Positions 1-5,059 of a stretch of DNA of 5,059 nucleotides are shown in pieces. Each line of letters begins with the position of its first letter. Position 1 is the stretch's first letter. The stretch is taken from NCBI GenBank assembly GCA_002503395.1, contig DARQ01000079.1, forward strand, positions 3,608 to 8,666, in the 5' to 3' direction. The translations under genes and the position numbers were made by a program. The notes under the pieces were generated by a model. The model did not search any database. It saw only the letters and a program-made list of their open reading frames with translations, and was not told where the DNA came from. This DNA comes from Euryarchaeota archaeon UBA60 (GTDB lineage Archaea > Thermoplasmatota > Poseidoniia > Poseidoniales > Poseidoniaceae).

Positions 1-663
1 GCTGGACATCGAGTTGCGGTTATTGCCGTCGACCCGACCTCGCCGATAACCGGCGGCGCCCTGCTAGGTGACCGCTTACGAATGTCGACCGCCGATAGTG
101 CCGACAATATTTACTTCCGTTCGATTGCAACCCGTCGGCACAGCGGTAGCGTACCCAGTGTTGTCAAAGGGATGCTGATAATTCTACGAGCCGCAGGCTG
201 GAATCGATGTATCGTCGAGACCGTAGGCGCCGGACAGGGTGAAATTCGCGTCGCCGCGGTCGCTGATCGCATCGTCCTGCTCGAAGCACCGGGACGTGGT
301 GACGGAGTACAGGCCGAGAAAGCAGGCTTGGTCGAGTTGGCCGACCTGATTGTCGTCAACAAGGCCGATATGGCTGGAGCTGAGAAAACCGCAGACGAGA
401 TTAGACAGGCCTTGGAAGTGGCGACCATCCCCACTCCCACGATTATCCTGGCCAGTGCGACAACAGGAGATGGCATAGATGAAATGCTCTTATCTATAGA
501 ATCCCTTGAATTCAATCCCCACACCGCAAGAGCCCGCGCCCGAGAGGGTTTGCGAGCTTTGTGGGAGCAGGAATTACTCGACCACGAAGAATTTGATGAT
601 TTGCTCGATGAAGTGGTGGCAGGAAACCTCAGTGTCGAGGCGGCGCTCGGAAAAATAAGGTGA
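1..663 (+). CDS. meaB: MeaB/ArgK-family GTPase, methylmalonyl-CoA mutase chaperone (5' truncated by window edge)
   Basis: This is a SIMIBI-class P-loop GTPase that assists adenosylcobalamin-dependent methylmalonyl-CoA mutase in the cytoplasm by gating cofactor loading and protecting the enzyme from inactivation. The reading frame is open from the first base, so the protein begins upstream; an ATG at 82 is internal, because the codons before it already give family sequence (AVDPTSPITGGALLGDR). Visible residues 73-76 are ETVG, the G3-like motif of this family, and residues 120-123 are NKAD, the guanine-specificity G4 motif (358-369). The P-loop is off the left edge. The segment normally close to PGAGD reads PGRGD, and the usual RGxLGG stretch reads RRHSGS. 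The C-terminus keeps the AGxxS-x-AA type helical ending. About 220 residues of a protein usually 310-330 long are present. No mutase subunit is visible, so the partner is inferred from the family. The stop overlaps the next start by 4 bp, suggesting cotranscription. Confidence 0.93.
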   Translation, partial: AGHRVAVIAVDPTSPITGGALLGDRLRMSTADSADNIYFRSIATRRHSGSVPSVVKGMLIILRAAGWNRCIVETVGAGQGEIRVAAVADRIVLLEAPGRGDGVQAEKAGLVELADLIVVNKADMAGAEKTADEIRQALEVATIPTPTIILASATTGDGIDEMLLSIESLEFNPHTARARAREGLRALWEQELLDHEEFDDLLDEVVAGNLSVEAALGKIR

Positions 664-1409
664 AAATATTGAGTGAGAATGCGATGATTGACCCTCGGGC
701 AGGTCGGCCTGATATTGATGGAGGTGAGCCTGAGGTGTCTTTGGCGTCACTGGAAGAGTCTGGACAGATCGAGATGACCGACCCGGTCGAATTGAGCGTC
801 GGCGGACTGAAAGGGCATCTATTCCGTCGTTTCATCCATCTCGCGATGGTGGTTCTGCCGTTTGGATACTACATCTATGGCGAAGACATCACCCACTTCA
901 TCAGTGAACTCCTGGCACGAGAAATATCGCGTGAACAGTTGGTGTCTGTAATGATTCTCATCGTCATCATCGGTGAATCGATACGGTTGAAACTCGGCGT
1001 CGCAATATTCGGTCAGCGGGAATATGAGGCTCGCCAAGTCAGTGCTTTGGCCTGGGGAGCAATCGCCATAGCGATATGTGTCCTTGTCGCTCCTGAAGCA
1101 GGGAAATTCGGTGCTGCATATGGGATGCCACTGATTCTCTGTCTAGTCCTGGGTGACCCGGCAATCGGTGAATCGAGAAGGATGGGAGCAAATCCAAAAA
1201 CCGCCTTCATGGTCGGCACAGGGGTCTGTTTGGCGATATGGCTGGGGAGTTGGTATTTCCTGGCGACACCGCTGTGGTTGGCACCGCTGATGGCTCCTCT
1301 GTGCACCGCCTCAGAGTGGCCGCGGCTCAAATACATCGATGATAATGCGACCATGTTATTGATTCCACTAGCGGCTATTGTCCTCTTGCATCCCTTCACC
1401 GGACTGTGA
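660..1409 (+). CDS. Polytopic membrane protein, SEC59/dolichol-kinase-like (CTP-dependent polyprenol kinase or phosphatidate cytidylyltransferase group)
   Basis: A 249-residue protein has an acidic, probably cytoplasmic N-terminal tail (about 1-50) followed by roughly six or seven hydrophobic segments (about 60-73, 93-108, 127-145, 154-168, 183-201, 203-216 and 230-244). Three features recall the SEC59/DGK1/phytol-kinase group: a basic residue pair before a histidine at the first span (RRFIH, 56-60), GDPAIGE (165-171) followed by a basic stretch, and E219 followed by DDN (227-229) leading into the last span. Family members use CTP to phosphorylate dolichol, phytol or diacylglycerol, or make CDP-lipids. 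In an archaeon a role in polyprenyl-phosphate supply for glycosylation or in isoprenoid lipid salvage is plausible, but the substrate cannot be read from sequence. The GTG at 660 overlaps the meaB stop (GTGA), typical of coupled genes. ATG at 684 is a real alternative start, with GAGTGA at 671-676 seven bases upstream; the difference affects only eight tail residues. Confidence 0.65.
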   Translation: MKILSENAMIDPRAGRPDIDGGEPEVSLASLEESGQIEMTDPVELSVGGLKGHLFRRFIHLAMVVLPFGYYIYGEDITHFISELLAREISREQLVSVMILIVIIGESIRLKLGVAIFGQREYEARQVSALAWGAIAIAICVLVAPEAGKFGAAYGMPLILCLVLGDPAIGESRRMGANPKTAFMVGTGVCLAIWLGSWYFLATPLWLAPLMAPLCTASEWPRLKYIDDNATMLLIPLAAIVLLHPFTGL

Positions 1410-1459
1410 ACTAATCGCCCCATATTCCCGGGATTGTGAAATATTGCCGAGTTTGCTCA

Positions 1460-1465
1460 TTTATA
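1460..1465 (+). promoter_or_regulatory. Candidate archaeal TATA box (TTTATA) for the 36-codon ORF
   Basis: TTTATA matches the archaeal TATA consensus and lies in a locally A/T-rich patch of the spacer. Archaeal transcription normally starts about 25 bases downstream, which puts the start near 1487-1491 and leaves a leader of roughly 22-26 bases before the ATG at 1513. No convincing purine-rich BRE is seen immediately upstream. The same transcript could also continue into asnB. Confidence 0.5.
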
Positions 1466-1512
1466 CACCATTATGTTGAAGTGATGCATTCACCCGCATA
1501 GGGATTGAGAGT

Positions 1513-1623
1513 ATGTCAGAAAGTGAGTCTAGCAACGACCCGAGCCAAGCTTTCTACCTCGCATCGTTCCTTTTCGCGTTTGGTGCACTAATGGTCACTA
1601 TGTTCGTATACCCAGTTTGGTAG
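1513..1623 (+). CDS. Possible 36-residue single-span membrane microprotein, unknown function
   Basis: An ATG-to-TAG frame of 37 codons encodes a polar, acidic, serine-rich head (MSESESSNDPSQ, residues 1-12) followed by a continuous hydrophobic and aromatic segment to the C-terminus (about 14-36, FYLASFLFAF... ending YPVW). This is the layout of a small tail-anchored or single-pass membrane subunit. The in-frame sequence upstream is closed by a TGA at 1477-1479 with no other ATG, GTG or TTG start, so 1513 is the only ordinary start. A GAGAG run sits just before the ATG but too close for a good Shine-Dalgarno site. A TATA-like box 48 bases upstream gives it a plausible promoter of its own. I do not recognise a family; it does not look like Sec61-beta or SecE. 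Its sharp head/hydrophobic-tail division argues for a real gene, but its shortness means chance cannot be excluded. Confidence 0.5.
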   Translation: MSESESSNDPSQAFYLASFLFAFGALMVTMFVYPVW

Positions 1624-1651
1624 GAAGCACAGAGTGTTGCAACATTACGTA

Positions 1652-1671
1652 GTGGCCTTCGGTGGCCTTCG
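1652..1671 (+). repeat. Perfect tandem duplication of a 10-bp unit (GTGGCCTTCG x2)
   Basis: Two identical copies, 1652-1661 and 1662-1671, abut each other and end exactly one base before the TTTTAA box proposed for asnB. This is where an archaeal BRE or an upstream regulator would bind. It could be a two-site operator, or a neutral slippage duplication. The two GGCC cores can also form a weak 4-bp stem with a 6-base loop, probably too weak to matter. Confidence 0.6.
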
Positions 1672-1677
1672 TTTTAA
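1672..1677 (+). promoter_or_regulatory. Candidate TATA box (TTTTAA) for asnB-gshA, positioned for a leaderless transcript
   Basis: TTTTAA lies at -30 to -25 relative to the A of the asnB ATG at 1702, the spacing expected between an archaeal TATA box and the transcription start. If used, transcription would begin at or within a base or two of the start codon and give a leaderless mRNA, common in archaea. A G-rich GGTGGGG at 1692-1698 could instead serve as a weak ribosome binding site on a longer transcript from the promoter upstream, so the two modes cannot be separated by sequence alone. Confidence 0.5.
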
Positions 1678-1701
1678 TGGTGGATATGCTCGGTGGGGTT
1701 G

Positions 1702-3567
1702 ATGTGCGGCATCGGCGGTATGCTCGGCAATCCCGATTCCGCAGTGCTGGCGCGGATGAATCGCCTGCAATCGCACCGTGGACCTGATGGCAATGCCATC
1801 TGGTCTGATGATTCGTGTGGGTTGGCGCACGCTCGTCTTTCAATTGTTGATTTAGTAGGCTCCCACCAACCGATGCTGTCGGATTCATCGTCAGTATTGG
1901 TGGCGAATGGTGAGATCTACAATTTCCGCGCCCTGCGAGATGGCATGCTTGCCTATCCATGGCGCACCGCTGGGGATAGTGAGGTAATTCTGGCATTACA
2001 TGCGAATTCAGTTTCATCCCATGGAGGGGCTGGCACGGCTCTTCCGGACAATCCTGCAGAGCAGCACCGGGATTGGGTCGCCTGCTTGGATGGCATGTTC
2101 GCCTTTGCCCTATGGGATGAGCAGGCCGGTGAACTTATTCTGGCGCGTGACGTGATGGGCATCAAGCCCCTACTGCGCACGATGGTCGAAGGAACCCTAC
2201 TGTTTGCCTCTGAGGCCAAGGCCCTGCGCGCCCACGAAGGCCACGTGCCGCGACTCGATGAATTGGCATTGGCGGCTCGATTGGCGTGGGAATATCCGCT
2301 CGATGGAACCACTCTGTTTGCCGATGTCTTTCAGGTCAGGCCGGGAACGATTGAGATTTGGGCGCTCGATGAGAATGGCAATGCCACCCGTACCGGTTTG
2401 TGCCATTTTGACCGACCAATGGCAGGGGGTTCGTGGTCAGGGACTGCTGTGGTTGGGGCTGCAGGGGCTATGGTTGGTGGTGAGCCAGCGAAATCGTGGA
2501 ATCCTCAAGGTGGCGCCGAGAAACTGTTAGAGTCATTCGTCGCCAGCGTCAGCGACCGCTTGATGGCCGATGTTCCGGTTGGAATCGTACTCTCGGGCGG
2601 CCTCGACAGTAGTCTTGTCGCGGCGGTCGCCAATCGGGCGGCCGAGCGTGCAGGACAGTCGGTACCAGATTGTTGGACGGTGGCCGAATCCGAGGATAAT
2701 CCCGATTGGCTCGCCGCCGAAGCGGTGGCTTCGAGCATGGATTTGCAGCACCACCAACATATCTTGGATGAGAGTTCATTTCACGGTCGCCTACCAGATC
2801 TGGCGTGGCACGGTGAAGACCTCGATGTGACGGTGCTGTTCTTCCAGCCGTTATTTGAGAAGATGGCGCAATCTGTAAAGGTGGGGCTATGCGGCCAAGG
2901 GGCTGATGAATTACATGCTGGCTACCCGCGTTATCGCAACCTCGTCGAGCACAGTGAATTGGTCGATTATCGACTGGCACAGATCGAGCACCCCGGTGCT
3001 AGCGCATTATTGTCTGGAGAATTACCGATTGGCGATGCATGGTGGTCGAGTGACCATCGACCCCAAGTGCATACCCAGAGTCTCGGAAAATTTCTGCAGT
3101 TCGAGGTTGAGCATGGCCAGTTGGCGAATTTCCAATTACGCTTGGTCGACCGCCACAGTATGGCGCATGGCCTTGAGGTCAGGGTTCCCTTCCTCGGTCG
3201 GGCACACCGGCGCGAGGCCAATTCCCTGCCGATGGCTTGGCGCTTACCTCCGGATTCAGTGCTCGGTCAGGAAAAGGCGGCACTACGAGCGGCGGCTGAC
3301 CTGACCGGTTTACCAAAGGAGATTGTCAGACGGCCGAAATTACCGGCTGGTACCGCCACCACCCCGACGCTGATTGGCGAATTACTCGATGAACTGATGC
3401 CCAGGGCCGCAGAGATTGCCAAGCGCTTCAGCGGGTTTGAGCGGGTCCTGGCAGGGCAGCCCGATATCACCATCGGTTTGGGATTATTCTATGCCACACA
3501 TATCTTGGACGGCGGGCGAAGAGTTCAAAGCAAGGGCTTGGTCGATTTACTGGATGAGGTGTTGTGA
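1702..3567 (+). CDS. asnB: Asparagine synthetase (glutamine-hydrolysing), AsnB family
   Basis: A 621-residue cytoplasmic amidotransferase that hydrolyses glutamine and uses the ammonia to amidate an ATP-activated carboxylate, classically aspartate to asparagine. The class-II glutaminase domain begins with MCGIGG, so Cys2 becomes the N-terminal nucleophile; this fixes the start at 1702 rather than the in-frame GTG at 1693, which would bury the cysteine. Further glutaminase motifs are HRGPDG (25-30), HARLSIVD (43-50), HQPM (55-58), NGEIYNF (69-75) and GDSEV (91-95). The synthetase domain has the PP-loop SGGLDSS (298-304), GQGADEL (398-404), YPRY (408-411) and a DRHSMAHGLEVRVPFL block (483-498). 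Departures from the common pattern are RDVMGIKPLLRT where RDRxGIKPLYY is usual, and Gly499 where an Asp usually follows PFL. A Gly/Ala-rich linker (about 241-260) joins the domains. Length is slightly above the 550-residue classical enzymes. The gene is coupled to gshA downstream. Substrate could differ from aspartate, as in other AsnB-like amidotransferases. Confidence 0.9.
   Translation: MCGIGGMLGNPDSAVLARMNRLQSHRGPDGNAIWSDDSCGLAHARLSIVDLVGSHQPMLSDSSSVLVANGEIYNFRALRDGMLAYPWRTAGDSEVILALHANSVSSHGGAGTALPDNPAEQHRDWVACLDGMFAFALWDEQAGELILARDVMGIKPLLRTMVEGTLLFASEAKALRAHEGHVPRLDELALAARLAWEYPLDGTTLFADVFQVRPGTIEIWALDENGNATRTGLCHFDRPMAGGSWSGTAVVGAAGAMVGGEPAKSWNPQGGAEKLLESFVASVSDRLMADVPVGIVLSGGLDSSLVAAVANRAAERAGQSVPDCWTVAESEDNPDWLAAEAVASSMDLQHHQHILDESSFHGRLPDLAWHGEDLDVTVLFFQPLFEKMAQSVKVGLCGQGADELHAGYPRYRNLVEHSELVDYRLAQIEHPGASALLSGELPIGDAWWSSDHRPQVHTQSLGKFLQFEVEHGQLANFQLRLVDRHSMAHGLEVRVPFLGRAHRREANSLPMAWRLPPDSVLGQEKAALRAAADLTGLPKEIVRRPKLPAGTATTPTLIGELLDELMPRAAEIAKRFSGFERVLAGQPDITIGLGLFYATHILDGGRRVQSKGLVDLLDEVL
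3556..3561 (+). promoter_or_regulatory. Shine-Dalgarno site (GAGGTG) for gshA inside the end of asnB
   Basis: GAGGTG is a strong match to the archaeal 16S rRNA anti-Shine-Dalgarno complement. It lies five bases before the ATG at 3567 but only two before the in-frame GTG at 3564, so it favours ATG 3567 as the gshA start. Its position within the last codons of asnB supports translational coupling of the two genes. Confidence 0.7.
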
Positions 3568-4802
3568 TGTCCTCCGGTAATCTGCTCGAAGAACTAGGTG
3601 GTATTCTCGAGGAAAAGCGTGGGGAATTGCGCAAATGGTTCACCAAAAAACGTGGTGAAGTGGCGATTCCGATCTACGGCTCGGTCGATATCCGCGATTC
3701 TGGTTTCAAGGTTGCAGTGGTCGATGCCAATCACTTTCCGGCCGGTTTCAACAATGTTGCTGAGGAGGATATCCCCCGTCTCAGCCAATTGATGCAAGAA
3801 CATATCGAGCGCTCTCACCCTGGCACCAAACACATTCACCTATACCCAGAATCACATACCCGAAATCCCGGCTATGTCGAGAATCTCATCGCCTTGAAGT
3901 TGATTTTGTCACAAGGTGGCTATGTGGTTACGGTCGGCTCACCGAGCCTGGCGGAATACGGAAGTCTCGATGGTTTGACCAAACCGCTCTCCTTGCAGCG
4001 CTGTGCGGTAGATGTAGATGATAACCTCGTGGTCGAAATTCACGGAATACCCGACCTAGTGATTCTCAATAATGATTTGACTGACGGGATTCTTCCCGGC
4101 CTGCTCAGCGATTCGGTCTCACCGCCGGCGCAGATGGGTTGGCACAGGAGGCGTAAATCCGAGCACTTCGTAGCTTTGGAAGGTTATTGCCAAGAGGTTT
4201 CAGCGATTCTCGACATCGATGACTGGCATCTCCAACCAATGTGGTTTGTCAGCGAGGACAAGTGCTTGGAACGGGACACTTGTCTAACCGAGTTGGCTGC
4301 GGAGATCAATGATTTCATCGGTAAAATCCAGAGTAAATACGATGCTTTGGGAATAGACGAGGTGCCGCATGTATTCGTAAAGAATGACCGTGGCACCTAT
4401 GGCTTGGGAATGCTGACTATCACCGAGGGAGAACAACTGCTGAATCTCTCAAAGCGCAAATTGCACAAGTTGACCTATGGCAAAGGTGGCGCACTGGCCG
4501 AGAATTTCCTCATCCAAGAGGGGATACCGACCACCCTGGAATGGCTAGGGGCACCAATCGAGCCGGTGGTATATCTGGTCGATGGCGAAGCCGCATCGTG
4601 GTTTTATCGCACCAATAGCAAACGCGACCGCATCAGCAATCTCAACTCACCCTCAGCGCAATTCATCACCAAAGAGGAATTGTTGGCCGGGGGAGATGAT
4701 AGCATCACCCGCAATGCAGAGGGTTGGCACGCCTTGGTGGCCGAATTATCAATGCTGGCGATGGGCGCTGAATTAGCCAATTATCAGCACGATGCTTCGT
4801 GA
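3567..4802 (+). CDS. gshA: Glutamate-cysteine ligase, Acidithiobacillus ferrooxidans GshA-type family
   Basis: A 411-residue cytoplasmic enzyme expected to join glutamate (through its gamma-carboxylate) and cysteine with ATP, giving gamma-glutamylcysteine, the first step toward glutathione and itself a thiol in some archaea. It matches my recollection of the ferrooxidans-type GshA family, unrelated to E. coli GshA: YGSVDIRDSGFK (37-48), VDANHFPAGFNN (52-63), PESHTRNPGYVE (94-105), ILNNDLTDG (166-174), GWHRRRKSEHF (191-201), VKNDRGTYGLGM (271-282), QEGIPTT (317-323), EPVVYLVDG (332-340) and FYRTN (346-350) with NLNSP (358-362). The Lys...GTYGxG block resembles an ATP-grasp nucleotide loop. (Positions are within about ten residues.) The start is ATG 3567, sharing its A with the asnB stop (TGATG); GTG 3564 is the alternative. 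No glutathione synthetase gene is visible, so the final product may be gamma-glutamylcysteine. The 3' end overlaps the convergent methyltransferase gene by 19 bp. A different acceptor amino acid is possible. Confidence 0.85.
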   Translation: MSSGNLLEELGGILEEKRGELRKWFTKKRGEVAIPIYGSVDIRDSGFKVAVVDANHFPAGFNNVAEEDIPRLSQLMQEHIERSHPGTKHIHLYPESHTRNPGYVENLIALKLILSQGGYVVTVGSPSLAEYGSLDGLTKPLSLQRCAVDVDDNLVVEIHGIPDLVILNNDLTDGILPGLLSDSVSPPAQMGWHRRRKSEHFVALEGYCQEVSAILDIDDWHLQPMWFVSEDKCLERDTCLTELAAEINDFIGKIQSKYDALGIDEVPHVFVKNDRGTYGLGMLTITEGEQLLNLSKRKLHKLTYGKGGALAENFLIQEGIPTTLEWLGAPIEPVVYLVDGEAASWFYRTNSKRDRISNLNSPSAQFITKEELLAGGDDSITRNAEGWHALVAELSMLAMGAELANYQHDAS

Positions 4803-5059
4803 GTGAGGAGCCAGCGTTTGGTCTCGATTCCTCCCATCGCCGAATAATTGCCGATTCCCTTTGCTTTAGGAATGACTCGGTGGCACGGGACGATGATTGG
4901 GATTGGATTGGTAGCCATTACCGTGCCGACAGCACGACTTGCCCCGGGATTGTCTATTGCTCGGGCTAATTCGCCGTAGGTAAGGGTCTGGCCGACCTCA
5001 CTGGTCACCAGCAATTGCCAAACCCTGCGGGCAAAGTCGTTGGCATTGCCGAAGTCGAG
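4784..5059 (-). CDS. ogt: Methylated-DNA--protein-cysteine methyltransferase (O6-alkylguanine repair), 5' truncated by window edge
   Basis: A suicide DNA-repair protein that moves the alkyl group from O6-alkylguanine to its own cysteine. The minus-strand frame is open to the window edge, giving 91 visible residues; the TTG at 5014 is internal, since FARRVWQLL upstream of and across it is typical family sequence. Recognisable parts in order: the helix-turn-helix region VGQTLTYGELARAI, the SRAVG segment, NPIPIIVPCHRVIP with the acceptor cysteine in PCHRV, and the C-terminal NYSAMGGIETKRWLLTHE. The Y-to-GG spacing is slightly longer than the common YxGG form. Only the conserved C-terminal domain can be seen; whether an N-terminal ribonuclease-H-like domain is present is unknown. 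It could also be an alkyltransferase-like ATL protein in principle, but those lack the active cysteine, which is present here. It converges on gshA, and its last codons overlap the gshA end, so no intergenic terminator exists for either gene. Confidence 0.95.
   Translation of the reverse strand, partial: LDFGNANDFARRVWQLLVTSEVGQTLTYGELARAIDNPGASRAVGTVMATNPIPIIVPCHRVIPKAKGIGNYSAMGGIETKRWLLTHEASC

Noticed and set aside
82..84. ATG at 82 as a true start giving a short GTPase
   Set aside because: Codons 1-81 continue the same frame with unmistakable MeaB sequence, so the gene simply enters from the left edge.
1401..1440. Near-repeat GGACTGTGAA (1401-1410) and GGATTGTGAA (1431-1440), plus TCCCGGGA palindrome at 1426-1433
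   Set aside because: Only two imperfect copies, one overlapping a stop codon; the 8-bp palindrome has no loop or T-tract, so neither a terminator nor an operator can be supported.
1693..1701. In-frame GTG at 1693 as the asnB start
   Set aside because: It would add three residues before MCG and leave the catalytic cysteine internal; class-II glutaminases need Cys directly after the initiator Met unless a propeptide is cleaved.
1410..1701. tRNA, other structured RNA or CRISPR in the only spacer
   Set aside because: No cloverleaf, no repeat-spacer periodicity and no strong hairpin is apparent; the spacer is explained by promoters, the micro-ORF and the tandem repeat.
2549..2980. Long minus-strand open frame inside asnB (and similar ones elsewhere, e.g. 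111-524, 1013-1423, 1598-2017)
   Set aside because: Antisense shadows of strongly supported plus-strand genes; translations are low-complexity, rich in Arg, Ser and Pro, with no recognisable motifs.

Overview
The window looks like a piece of an archaeal genome, most likely a planktonic marine euryarchaeon of the Poseidoniales (Marine Group II) type. The grounds are: T/A-rich TATA-like boxes (TTTATA, TTTTAA) at the right distance from starts, no obvious bacterial -35/-10 pairs, a Shine-Dalgarno-like site inside an overlapping gene pair, a SEC59/dolichol-kinase-like membrane protein, and base composition near half G+C. The lineage is an inference; no rRNA or other taxonomic marker is present. 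Coding density is high: five protein genes with recognisable or partly recognisable families plus one very short ORF, and a single noncoding stretch (1410-1701, itself holding the short ORF).

Layout. (1) 1-663, plus strand: the C-terminal two thirds of a MeaB/ArgK-type G protein that protects or loads adenosylcobalamin-dependent methylmalonyl-CoA mutase; its P-loop lies off the left edge. (2) 660-1409, plus strand: a multi-pass membrane protein overlapping meaB by 4 bp, resembling the CTP-dependent polyprenol/dolichol kinase and phosphatidate cytidylyltransferase group. (3) 1410-1701: a spacer with two candidate archaeal promoters, a 36-codon ORF for a tiny single-span membrane protein (1513-1623), and a perfect 10-bp tandem duplication directly upstream of the second TATA box. 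(4) 1702-3567, plus strand: a glutamine-hydrolysing asparagine synthetase (AsnB type). (5) 3567-4802, plus strand: a glutamate-cysteine ligase of the family typified by Acidithiobacillus ferrooxidans GshA, with stop and start fused as TGATG. (6) 4784-5059, minus strand: the C-terminal part of an O6-methylguanine-DNA methyltransferase, converging on gshA with a 19-bp 3' overlap.

How the genes fit together. meaB and the membrane kinase-like gene look cotranscribed but have no obvious shared pathway. asnB and gshA are translationally coupled, and both use glutamate/glutamine-family substrates and ATP. The simplest reading is a two-gene amino-acid/thiol operon making asparagine and gamma-glutamylcysteine. 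A bolder reading, not proven here, is that the AsnB-like enzyme amidates a gamma-glutamyl product. The archaeal occurrence of the ferrooxidans-type GshA, its coupling to asnB, and the unannotated micro-ORF with its own promoter are the most interesting points.
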